A DNA stretch of 8,287 nucleotides from Sulfurimonas sp. (lineage in GTDB: Bacteria > Campylobacterota > Campylobacteria > Campylobacterales > Sulfurimonadaceae), in contig JAMOMX010000354.1 of the NCBI GenBank assembly GCA_027066935.1, positions 1 through 8,287 on the forward strand, given 5' to 3'. The notes below the pieces were generated by a model. It had not been told where the DNA came from and ran no database searches. It saw only the letters and a program-made list of their open reading frames with translations. Positions 1-5,964 of the stretch are shown piece by piece; the stretch's first letter is position 1; each line of letters starts with the position of its first letter. The translations under genes were made by a program, and so were the position numbers.

Positions 1-326
1 CCAAAATAAAAGATTTTGCCTATTTTTTATCAACTAAAGATATAAGAAATGATATCTATATTATAGATAAATATCTAAAATCAAATTCATATATGTTAAG
101 TGCTCATGAGCGAGAACTATTAAAAAACAAAAAAACAGTAGTAGTAGGAAGAAAATTTATAGTCACACTACATCAAAATATGATTTTTATAGCACCTCAT
201 ATAAACATAGATATAAATATGCCAAAAGAGTTTAAAGAAAAAATGAGAAAATTAAAAATAGAACCTAAATTACGAACTTATTTTTTTACTAATTCAGAGT
301 TATTTGAATCTTTAGAGTTAGAATAG
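1..326 (+). CDS. tilS: C-terminal part of probable tRNA(Ile)-lysidine synthase (5' end outside window)
   Basis: The frame is open from position 3 to a TAG at 324-326, giving about 107 residues with no start of its own; the ATG at 93 is internal, so the gene enters from the left edge. The tail has features I associate with the end of short epsilonproteobacterial TilS proteins: a helix with 'IDKYLKSN' and 'LSAHERELL', a beta-rich stretch 'VVVGRKFIVTL...MIFIAP', then the closing 'MPKEFKEKMRKLKIEPKLR', which resembles the basic KxxF-(x)n-KIPPxxR element of the TilS C-terminal domain. TilS would ligate lysine to C34 of the CAU-anticodon tRNA(Ile) in the cytoplasm. The catalytic PP-loop domain lies outside the window, so the call rests on the tail alone. 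The last 49 bp overlap the 3' end of the convergent PilO-like gene. Confidence 0.55.
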   Translation, partial: KIKDFAYFLSTKDIRNDIYIIDKYLKSNSYMLSAHERELLKNKKTVVVGRKFIVTLHQNMIFIAPHINIDINMPKEFKEKMRKLKIEPKLRTYFFTNSELFESLELE

Positions 327-826
327 ATTTTCATTTTAAATGATGAGTTTAAAACCTCTCCATTTCGTTCAAACTCTATAGGGAAGTTTATAGCAATTAT
401 CCAATCGCTTTTATTTATCTCATCTAAAAATTTGTAAAAAACTGTAGGTGTGCTAATTTGAGAACTTGTTTTTACATCATAAACGCTAAAGTTTTCTTCT
501 GAATCTAACTCTTTTACTTTTGTTACCTCAAGAGAATTAAATGAACTTTTGTATTTTTTAATAAACCTTTTAGGTGAGAATTCTTTATCAAAAGCAGTTA
601 TTATATGTCTATTATCAGATTGAAGTTTTTTTAAAGTATCATAAGTTTGTGATTCAAAATTTTGATATCTTTGTAAATCTTTTTTTTGTATAAGTAGGTT
701 TGTTTTCTCTTTTCGATACTCTTTACCCTCTGGAATTAAACTTGAAAATGAAAAAATAAGAACAAATATAAATAAAAAAATTGAAATAATTAATATAAAA
801 ATACTTTGTCTAGTTATCTTACTCAT
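278..826 (-). CDS. PilO-like bitopic inner-membrane protein
   Basis: This is a protein of about 182 residues with one N-terminal membrane segment (roughly residues 7-28, very rich in I, F and L), a charged coiled-coil-like helix (about 35-75) and a C-terminal domain (about 78-170). The segment 'TPTVFYKFLDEI...WIIAINFPIEF' followed by 'LNSSFKMKIY' is the usual PilO pattern of a helix and two strands in a ferredoxin-like fold. PilO proteins pair with PilN in the periplasm to form the inner-membrane alignment complex of type IV pili; here the role may be in the flagellar motor instead. Two ATGs are adjacent, at 829 and 826. I prefer 826 because the AGGAG at 838-834 lies 7 nt from it but only 4 nt from the first. 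It overlaps the PilN-like gene by 8 nt and is last in the operon. Its hydrophilic last dozen residues are encoded over the tail of the convergent tilS-like gene. Confidence 0.7.
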   Translation of the reverse strand: MSKITRQSIFILIISIFLFIFVLIFSFSSLIPEGKEYRKEKTNLLIQKKDLQRYQNFESQTYDTLKKLQSDNRHIITAFDKEFSPKRFIKKYKSSFNSLEVTKVKELDSEENFSVYDVKTSSQISTPTVFYKFLDEINKSDWIIAINFPIEFERNGEVLNSSFKMKIYSNSKDSNNSELVKK

Positions 827-1361
827 CATCTCTCTCCTCTTGCACTATTTTATCAATCTCATTATCCATATAGTTAGTAGAAACAAATCTTAACCATCCA
901 TCTGTTGTTGGATAAAAACTACTATATGTACGGTGAAAAATAGAGCGAAGTGGAGCATGGAGCATAAAGTTATATATATCTTTATTTGGTGTTATTCCAT
1001 ATAAAACTAAACCATTTTCTAAAAGTTTTGCTTTAGATAGGGTTATTCTTTGTGGTACTAAATCAAAAAGATTTTTAATACTATCTTTTAAAACACTATT
1101 TTTTGTAAATATTTTTTGAGATAAAGAATTTTGTTTTTCTATATAGGTAATTTTTGCTTTCATTGATTCTATATTTTTTTCAATATTATATTTTGCATTT
1201 AGTATATTAATTTTATCTTGTTCAAATTGTGAATTTTTTATTAATATAAAAATATATGTAGAGATAAGCATAAAAATACTCATAGCAAAAAATGCTACAA
1301 CTAATTTTATTTCAGATGTAAATATACTTTTTTTGCGTGGTTTTATATAGCTATATCTCAT
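819..1361 (-). CDS. PilN-like bitopic inner-membrane protein
   Basis: This 180-residue protein has a short basic cytoplasmic N terminus ('KPRKK'), one membrane helix at about residues 18-41, a coiled-coil-like segment at about 44-85 and a small periplasmic domain. The domain includes 'NLFDLVPQRITLSKAKLLE', 'GLVLYGITPN' and 'YNFMLHAPLRSIF', which follows the PilN pattern of 'Lp.gv.l..l...' then a G-containing strand then a helix. In canonical systems PilN uses a cytoplasmic INLLP-type motif to dock on PilM; I see no such motif, so the contact with the upstream PilM-like protein is probably built differently. The ATG overlaps the PilM-like stop by 4 nt (ATGA), a coupling junction, and no strong ribosome binding site precedes it. 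The order PilM-N-O in consecutive overlapping genes supports the assignment more than sequence identity does. Confidence 0.68.
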   Translation of the reverse strand: MRYSYIKPRKKSIFTSEIKLVVAFFAMSIFMLISTYIFILIKNSQFEQDKINILNAKYNIEKNIESMKAKITYIEKQNSLSQKIFTKNSVLKDSIKNLFDLVPQRITLSKAKLLENGLVLYGITPNKDIYNFMLHAPLRSIFHRTYSSFYPTTDGWLRFVSTNYMDNEIDKIVQEERDDE

Positions 1362-2362
1362 TTTGATTCTACTTTTGATAGTTCACAAAGTTCACTGCCT
1401 AAATCCATTTTACGCACATACACATTTAAAAACATCTCTTCTTCTAAAAATTTCTTCAGATCATTAGTAATTCCAACAGTATCTGCAATATAAACCATCT
1501 CAATAAACTTGCTATCAAATTTATTGTTTTTGTAAAAATCATTTACAGCATTTTGAATTAAAGAAAATCTATAATAATCAACACTAAAATTACTTTGCCC
1601 TTCAAGTATATCTTTTTGAAGCTCTTTAGTATCAAGGTTTTCCTCCTCTATATCCTGCGAAAATTCATCCATATCATCAAATGTATCTAAATCTTCTATA
1701 TCAGCAAACTCATCCATTAATTCTATATTGATATCATCTAAATCTACATCTATAGTATCATCTAATTCTAATTCTTTATTATCATCTATATCTATTAGTT
1801 CATTATCTGCATCTGTTCCTTTATTATTGGTGTATAAATGTGATGCAAAAAATAGCTTAGAATTTTCAAATATACTAATATTAAGGTCATCTTTGTTAAT
1901 TAATATATACATTGCTATATTTTTTTTTATCTTATCATTGAAAAAATTTGCTAATATCGCAAATGGGGAGAAGATAAAATCTAAACCCACTTTTGAATAG
2001 CTGTTTTTTAACTCCAAAAGATCTGATTTAGAAGTAAAGTATATCCACTTATCTGGTATACATATATTTTCAAAATGCTTAGAGTCATAATATAGGTTAC
2101 CCTCCCCTTTAAAAGAGATTGATGATGCACCATATGATGGTGAATTATCTAACAAAGAGATATAATAAAATGGTGATTTTTTTGCAAAAGATTGTATATA
2201 CTCATATATATCTTCTTTTTTAGTAGTATTAAAAACCTCTTCATAATTATCAACTGAACCACTAAAATATAGCTCTTCAATATATACAACTGTTTCTTGT
2301 AAGTTTTCAATAATATTGATATAAACATATGGATAAAGAAGATTTTCAAAGCTTTTAAACAC
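1358..2362 (-). CDS. PilM-like actin-fold protein with acidic insertion and degenerate nucleotide site
   Basis: This 334-residue soluble protein sits first in the PilMNO-like trio. The assignment comes from position and from faint actin-fold strands: 'YPYVYINIIE...ETVVYIEEL' where PilM normally has its first phosphate loop (DIGSSSIK type), and 'YILINKDDLNISIFENSKLFFASHL' where the second (IDIGAE type) belongs. The glycines and key acids of both loops are missing, so ATP binding looks lost (inference). Residues about 184-250 are low-complexity and very acidic: 31 of 67 residues are D or E and only three are K. The rest after the insert ('YYRFSLIQNAVNDFY', 'YIADTVGITNDLKKFLEEE') resembles the closing PilM subdomain. 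The start is GTG, overlapping the recombinase stop by one base (TAGTG), with GGAG at 2373-2370 and 7 nt spacing. A run of nine A (on the coding strand) lies at 1920-1928. Confidence 0.6.
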   Translation of the reverse strand: MFKSFENLLYPYVYINIIENLQETVVYIEELYFSGSVDNYEEVFNTTKKEDIYEYIQSFAKKSPFYYISLLDNSPSYGASSISFKGEGNLYYDSKHFENICIPDKWIYFTSKSDLLELKNSYSKVGLDFIFSPFAILANFFNDKIKKNIAMYILINKDDLNISIFENSKLFFASHLYTNNKGTDADNELIDIDDNKELELDDTIDVDLDDINIELMDEFADIEDLDTFDDMDEFSQDIEEENLDTKELQKDILEGQSNFSVDYYRFSLIQNAVNDFYKNNKFDSKFIEMVYIADTVGITNDLKKFLEEEMFLNVYVRKMDLGSELCELSKVESK

Positions 2363-3207
2363 TATTTAACTCCACAAAGAGGATGAGCACTATTATAGTT
2401 TTGTTTTTTAAGTGCTGAACCTAATTTAGTATATATCTGCGTAGTAGCCATGCTCGAGTGACCAAGCAGTTCGCTAACATCGGCAATAGGTGCATTTGAG
2501 TTTAATAGCTCTGTTGCATAAGAATGGCGAAGCTGATGTGGTGTAACTCTCAAATTTACCCTCTTAAAAACTTTAGTTATTATATATCTTAGTGAATTTT
2601 GGCTTAAAACTTTATCATTCGATTCAAAAAGGAATACTTTTGGTTGATTATTATGCAAATAGGTATCAAGCAACTCTTTTGAGATGCTTAAAAGTGGAAT
2701 ATCTCTTTGTTTAGAACCCTTTCCTAGTACTCTAACCCATTCATTGTCTATATCTTTTAATTTTAAATTTTGTAGTTCTGATATACGCAAACCTAGAGTG
2801 TAAAGCATAACTACAACTAAACTCTCTAGCTCATTTGCTAAAGATAAAGCCTCTTTAATATATTTATGTGCAATAGGTTTTGGCAAAGTTTTAGAAATCT
2901 TAACGGTATCATCTGATAAAGTTTTAATTTTAAAGCCATTTGAATTTAAATATTGCACAAATGAGCGTATAGCTGATAATTTTTTAGAGATGGTTTTTGG
3001 ATTTAATTTATGAATATGTAACCTATATGGCATCAATTCAAAAATAATTTTATCACTATTTTGAATAATTTCTATGTAGTTAAATGCCTCTTTTAAAACC
3101 TCATCATAAGTTTTTATACTTAAATCTGAATATCCACGGATTTTTTCTAAATATTGGCAAAACTCTTTGCGTTGCTTATTTAGTAACTTTTTCAAGTAAA
3201 GTCTCAA
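2362..3207 (-). CDS. Xer-type tyrosine recombinase/integrase
   Basis: This site-specific recombinase of about 281 residues has the two-domain Xer layout. The N-terminal SAM-like core-binding domain (about 12-95) includes 'YSDLSIKTYDEVL' and 'KTISKKLSAIRSFVQYL'. The catalytic domain (about 110-281) has all expected residues: R141 in 'LGLRISEL', K166 in 'GKGSKQRDIPL', H224 and R227 in 'TPHQLRHSYA', H250 in 'LLGHSS', and nucleophile Y259 in 'TTQIYTK'. It ends in an 'AHPLCG' tail like that of XerC/XerD. It is shorter than the roughly 350-residue XerH of Helicobacter and Campylobacter and may be a separate lineage. The start is uncertain: TTG at 3207 gives a 32-nt overlap with the upstream gene, while TTG at 3195, with a weak GAGA 6 nt before it, gives a 20-nt overlap; neither has a strong ribosome binding site. 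I see no attachment site or phage gene beside it, so it looks like an operon member, not an element's integrase. Confidence 0.85.
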   Translation of the reverse strand: MRLYLKKLLNKQRKEFCQYLEKIRGYSDLSIKTYDEVLKEAFNYIEIIQNSDKIIFELMPYRLHIHKLNPKTISKKLSAIRSFVQYLNSNGFKIKTLSDDTVKISKTLPKPIAHKYIKEALSLANELESLVVVMLYTLGLRISELQNLKLKDIDNEWVRVLGKGSKQRDIPLLSISKELLDTYLHNNQPKVFLFESNDKVLSQNSLRYIITKVFKRVNLRVTPHQLRHSYATELLNSNAPIADVSELLGHSSMATTQIYTKLGSALKKQNYNSAHPLCGVK

Positions 3208-3631
3208 AATATGAATGATATTTAGCAGCTTCTTGTACTAAATCTTTATCTGTTATAACACTTGGTGCCAACTTGATATAATCGCTTATCATTATCTCAC
3301 AAATTAATTTTATTTTTGCTTTATTAGAATTTTCTATTTTTTCAGAATGAGCTATTTTATCAATCTCTAACATATATTTTTTACCCATATCTATATATCT
3401 TACATATCTTAAAGAGATTTGTGATTGAGCCATAATAGTAGCTGCCATTCGATTATATAAATCAAGTCCAAATGCAACTTTTGCATGGGAGTATGCTTCA
3501 TTATATTCACCTACCTCAAAATAATACTTAGCCTTAACTGATTGTTGATAAGATGGGTTTACAAGAAAATAGACACCCATTATAGCCACTAAAGCTATAG
3601 CAAAAGCAGTTATTAAAATTTTAGTGTTCAT
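3176..3631 (-). CDS. Membrane-anchored TPR-like protein of unknown function
   Basis: This 151-residue protein has one N-terminal hydrophobic helix at about residues 5-24 ('ITAFAIALVAIMGVYFLV'), no cysteine of a lipobox, and a helical remainder. Residues about 31-64 ('SVKAKYYFEVGEYNEAYSHA' and onward) fit one TPR-type helix pair (A..Y...G.Y..A...A), which suggests a protein-protein contact on the outer face of the inner membrane, though the topology is inferred. The ATG at 3631 has AAAGG about 10 nt upstream. It overlaps the DUF374 gene by 11 nt and the recombinase by 20-32 nt, so it is clearly an operon member. I cannot name the family. Its bitopic form is similar to the PilN/PilO-like proteins further down the operon, so it could belong to the same envelope structure, but nothing in the sequence proves this. 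Confidence 0.7.
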   Translation of the reverse strand: MNTKILITAFAIALVAIMGVYFLVNPSYQQSVKAKYYFEVGEYNEAYSHAKVAFGLDLYNRMAATIMAQSQISLRYVRYIDMGKKYMLEIDKIAHSEKIENSNKAKIKLICEIMISDYIKLAPSVITDKDLVQEAAKYHSYFETLLEKVTK

Positions 3632-4253
3632 ATTTTAAAAGCCTTTTTTTTAAAAGATTTTTTGCTTCATTTAAACTCATACCACTTATATCTATTGGTT
3701 CAGAAATAAAATACTTTATCTCACCAAATGGCTTAGGTATTATAAACTTATCCCAAGAGTTAAGTTGCCAATATGAAGTAGGCTTTATGTTTACTAAGAC
3801 TATTTTCACTTTAGCTTTTTGAGCCATCACTATTACGCCATCTTGAATTTCATGACGAGGACCTTTTGGTCCATCAGGAGTTATACCTAAGTCATATCCG
3901 TTTTTTATCTCTTTTATAGCTTGAATCAGAGCCTTAACTCCACCACGCGTACTAGAACCTCGAATAGTTCCAAAACTGAAAAACCCTAGTGTTTTAGCTA
4001 TTAAATCACCATCAAAATGCTCAGAGATTAAAAGCTTAACTTTAGGTTTTTTTCTATAATGTGTATAAGCGTATGGTATCATAAAAAGTTCGCCATGCCA
4101 ACAAGCCATAATAAAATTATCATCACTTAAACTCTCAGGGGCGTGAAAAGTTTTTTTATTTGTTGCATATAATAATCTAATAGCAATTGAGCCAATAAAT
4201 GGGAGTATTGCTAACCCAATAGCTCGTTTTTGCTTCTTATTTAATAATTTCAC
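3621..4253 (-). CDS. DUF374 / lysophospholipid acyltransferase-like protein
   Basis: This 210-residue protein matches the DUF374 family, a branch of the LPLAT acyltransferase superfamily. Visible signatures in order are '[14 protein letters not shown]' (candidate active-site H53), '[17 protein letters not shown]', '[12 protein letters not shown]' (about 98-109), '[17 protein letters not shown]' (about 124-140) and '[14 protein letters not shown]' (about 166-179). The N-terminal hydrophobic stretch (about 11-30) would hold it at the cytoplasmic membrane. The superfamily moves acyl chains onto lipid or lipid A acceptors, but the HX4D motif of classical acyltransferases is not intact here (HGELF), and the substrate of DUF374 proteins is not evident from sequence. 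The start is GTG, 17 nt inside the end of miaB, with no convincing ribosome binding site, so translational coupling to miaB is likely. Confidence 0.85.
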   Translation of the reverse strand: MKLLNKKQKRAIGLAILPFIGSIAIRLLYATNKKTFHAPESLSDDNFIMACWHGELFMIPYAYTHYRKKPKVKLLISEHFDGDLIAKTLGFFSFGTIRGSSTRGGVKALIQAIKEIKNGYDLGITPDGPKGPRHEIQDGVIVMAQKAKVKIVLVNIKPTSYWQLNSWDKFIIPKPFGEIKYFISEPIDISGMSLNEAKNLLKKRLLKYEH

Positions 4254-5538
4254 CGGTTAAAACCGTTCGCCCTATTGATATAATTTTCACATCTTTAAAC
4301 TCACCTAAAAGTTCCTCTGAACCTTTAACTTTTATAACGATATTGTTATCGCTTCTACCACTTACAAAACCATCATTGTAAAGTTCTTCAAAATAAACTT
4401 CATAAATATTTCCAAGTTTAGAGGCGTTTTTTTCATCAAGTTGCTTAATATGAAGTTCTTGCAATCGAGTTAGCCTAGCTGAAGCTGTATCGGAATCTAT
4501 TACATCTGGAAAAAATTCAGCTTCTGTTTGGGGTCGTGGAGAATACTTAAAAGAAAACACTTGTTCAAATTTAACTTGATTCATAACATCTATAGTATCT
4601 TCAAAATCTTTTTCACTCTCACCAGCAAATGCTACAATAATATCAGTACTAATGCTAACATCTGGAACCATCTCACGAAGCTTTTGTACACGATTTAAAA
4701 ACCACTCTTTTGTATATCCCCGTTTCATATCTTGAAGCACTTTTGTACTTCCGCTTTGTAGAGGCATATGCATAGATTTACAGATTTTAGGATTTTTAGC
4801 AAACTCTTGTATAAATTCATCATCCATGTGAAAGGGGTGTGGGGATGTAAAACGGATACGCTCTAAGCCATCTATTTTACTTAAATTTTGAAGCAATTTT
4901 GTAAAGTTGGTTTTTTCGTGGTTACCAGAAAAACGACGAGCGTAGTTATTTACATTTTGTCCAAGCAAAAATATCTCTTTTGCACCTAAAGATACTGCGC
5001 GACTAGCCTCATCAACTATGAGATTCATTGGTATACTTATCTCATCGCCACGAGTTTTTGGCACTATACAAAAGGTACAGGATTTATCACACCCAATAGA
5101 GATATTTATATAAGCTTTATATTTTGATGAACGAAAATCTTTAAATGCAAACTCACTCTCATCATAATTAATATCAATCTCAACAGCTTTTGGTTTATGC
5201 AAAACTTCTGTAATCTTACTAATATTTCTAGCTCCAAGAACAAAACTAACATAAGGAGCACGTTTAATTATCTCACGCCCAAGATGTGATGCTGTACAAC
5301 CACAAACACCAATCTTAGCACCCTCTTTTTTCTTTTTGTTAAAGATACCCAACTCTGAAAATAACTTTGCAACGGGTTTTTCTCTAACTGAGCAAGTATT
5401 TATAAGGATTAAATCAGCAGATTTAAAATCATCAGTAGCTATATAATTTTCTTTCTCTTTTAATTCAGCCAACATATGTTCAGTATCACGCTCATTCATA
5501 GCGCAACCTAAAGTTTCAATAAATACTCTCTTGCTCAA
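4237..5538 (-). CDS. miaB: tRNA-2-methylthio-N6-dimethylallyladenosine synthase MiaB
   Basis: This 433-residue radical-SAM methylthiotransferase adds the 2-methylthio group to i6A37 of tRNAs reading UNN codons. The N-terminal domain carries the three cysteines for the auxiliary Fe-S cluster: C12 in 'TLGCAMN', C49 in 'NTCSVREKP' and C81 in 'GCTAS' (with an extra C79). The radical-SAM CxxxCxxC is C150, C154, C157 in '[17 protein letters not shown]'. 'GQNVNNY', '[10 protein letters not shown]', 'MHMPLQSGS', 'MKRGYT' and '[11 protein letters not shown]' follow, and the last 60 or so residues form a TRAM-like RNA-binding domain. 'CAMN' and 'NTCSVREK' distinguish MiaB from RimO and MtaB. The length is normal. 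The start is TTG at 5538, the first possible start after an in-frame stop, with only a weak purine-rich AGAGAG before it. It lies 10 nt after the HP0268-like gene and overlaps the next gene by 17 nt. Confidence 0.96.
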   Translation of the reverse strand: MSKRVFIETLGCAMNERDTEHMLAELKEKENYIATDDFKSADLILINTCSVREKPVAKLFSELGIFNKKKKEGAKIGVCGCTASHLGREIIKRAPYVSFVLGARNISKITEVLHKPKAVEIDINYDESEFAFKDFRSSKYKAYINISIGCDKSCTFCIVPKTRGDEISIPMNLIVDEASRAVSLGAKEIFLLGQNVNNYARRFSGNHEKTNFTKLLQNLSKIDGLERIRFTSPHPFHMDDEFIQEFAKNPKICKSMHMPLQSGSTKVLQDMKRGYTKEWFLNRVQKLREMVPDVSISTDIIVAFAGESEKDFEDTIDVMNQVKFEQVFSFKYSPRPQTEAEFFPDVIDSDTASARLTRLQELHIKQLDEKNASKLGNIYEVYFEELYNDGFVSGRSDNNIVIKVKGSEELLGEFKDVKIISIGRTVLTGEIIK

Positions 5539-5548
5539 TCTATCTCTC

Positions 5549-5794
5549 TTAGTTTATAATATGAACTTGGTACATATATTCATTATCTGAGAGACCAAAT
5601 TTAACTTCACTCATATAAAAACTTTTACCCTTTTCTTCAAAAAAATCTTGTAACTCTAGTAAATCTTTATGAGAATTTTCTCTATCAAAATAAAGAATTA
5701 CGCTACCCTCTTTTTCAACACTAGTTTCTATCTTATTTAAATCAACCTTTTTTGGCTTAGCATCAAGTTCTGTTCTTGCAAACTTTAAATCCAT
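5549..5794 (-). CDS. HP0268-family small protein (putative nuclease)
   Basis: This 81-residue protein belongs to the small family typified by Helicobacter pylori HP0268, which is about 80 residues long and which I recall being reported as a nicking nuclease and purine-specific RNase. The C-terminal half is diagnostic: '[19 protein letters not shown]' then '[15 protein letters not shown]' and the closing 'YMYQVHII' match the family's 'HKDxL..xDFFxEKG...Y..EV....Y.HII' pattern. I place the start at ATG 5794, not at the in-frame ATG 5830. Residues after 5794 ('[13 protein letters not shown]') line up with the HP0268 N terminus, a strong AAAGGAT lies 6 nt upstream, and ATG 5830 falls inside the -10 element of the likely promoter. 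It is the first gene of the operon, 10 nt before miaB. Its biological role is unsettled. Confidence 0.85.
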   Translation of the reverse strand: MDLKFARTELDAKPKKVDLNKIETSVEKEGSVILYFDRENSHKDLLELQDFFEEKGKSFYMSEVKFGLSDNEYMYQVHIIN

Positions 5795-5800
5795 CAATAT

Positions 5801-5807
5801 ATCCTTT
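5801..5807 (-). promoter_or_regulatory. Ribosome binding site of the HP0268-like gene
   Basis: AAAGGAT on the minus strand lies 6 nt before ATG 5794. It is the site that decides between this start and the upstream in-frame ATG at 5830, which has no comparable site. Confidence 0.75.
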
Positions 5808-5828
5808 ATCTTTTCTGTTATTACTTGC

Positions 5829-5855
5829 ATTATAGTTAAAATCTACTAAAAAACT
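5829..5855 (-). promoter_or_regulatory. Housekeeping promoter of the leftward operon
   Basis: On the minus strand a perfect TATAAT lies at 5834-5829. It is preceded by TTTT (5841-5838) and TTTTTT (5853-5848), T-runs about one helical turn apart, as in epsilonproteobacterial sigma-70 promoters that lack a -35 box. The predicted transcription start is near 5822, leaving a leader of roughly 28 nt before the ATG at 5794. I see no other clear promoter on this strand before the PilO-like gene, so this one may serve all eight genes. Confidence 0.7.
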
Positions 5856-5867
5856 AATTAAAGATGA

Positions 5868-5890
5868 TTTTTACCATTTTTAGATATAAT
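5868..5890 (+). promoter_or_regulatory. Housekeeping promoter of nusA
   Basis: A perfect TATAAT lies at 5885-5890, preceded by TTTTT at 5868-5872 and 5877-5881, the phased T-run pattern of epsilonproteobacterial sigma-70 promoters. The expected start is near 5897, giving a leader of about 68 nt before nusA. The two back-to-back -10 elements in this region are about 50 bp apart, so polymerase binding at one could affect the other. Confidence 0.7.
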
Positions 5891-5948
5891 TGCATACTTC
5901 ATAAGAAATCCCAAATTATTTATCATTGTTTTTTATGAGACACCTAAA

Positions 5949-5954
5949 AAGGAA
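5949..5954 (+). promoter_or_regulatory. Ribosome binding site of nusA
   Basis: AAGGAA lies 10 nt before ATG 5965. It selects this ATG over the upstream in-frame TTG (5926) and ATG (5935), which lie before it. Confidence 0.65.
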
Positions 5955-5964
5955 ACAATTATTC

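Noticed and set aside
331..343. TCATTTTAAATGA palindrome after the tilS-like stop as a terminator
   Set aside because: It is AT-only apart from two pairs, has a one-base loop and lies within PilO-like codons; a short palindrome expected by chance.
1920..1928. Run of nine T (A on the coding strand) in the PilM-like gene as a phase-variation switch
   Set aside because: The frame is intact and similar runs of 8 occur at 3644-3651 and 7713-7720 in an AT-rich genome; one sequence cannot show length variation. Campylobacter switches usually use G/C runs.
1728..2000. Serine-rich open frame on the plus strand
   Set aside because: It is the antisense of the acidic low-complexity part and neighbouring codons of the PilM-like gene; the serine runs mirror D/E codons and no ribosome binding site is seen.
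4254..4265. CGGTT/AACCG inverted repeat just before the GTG of the DUF374 gene as a regulatory hairpin
   Set aside because: The stem is five bp with a two-base loop, within miaB codons; too weak to claim a function.
5926..5937. Upstream in-frame TTG/ATG starts for nusA
   Set aside because: They precede the AAGGAA ribosome binding site, and the extra residues do not fit the NusA N terminus.
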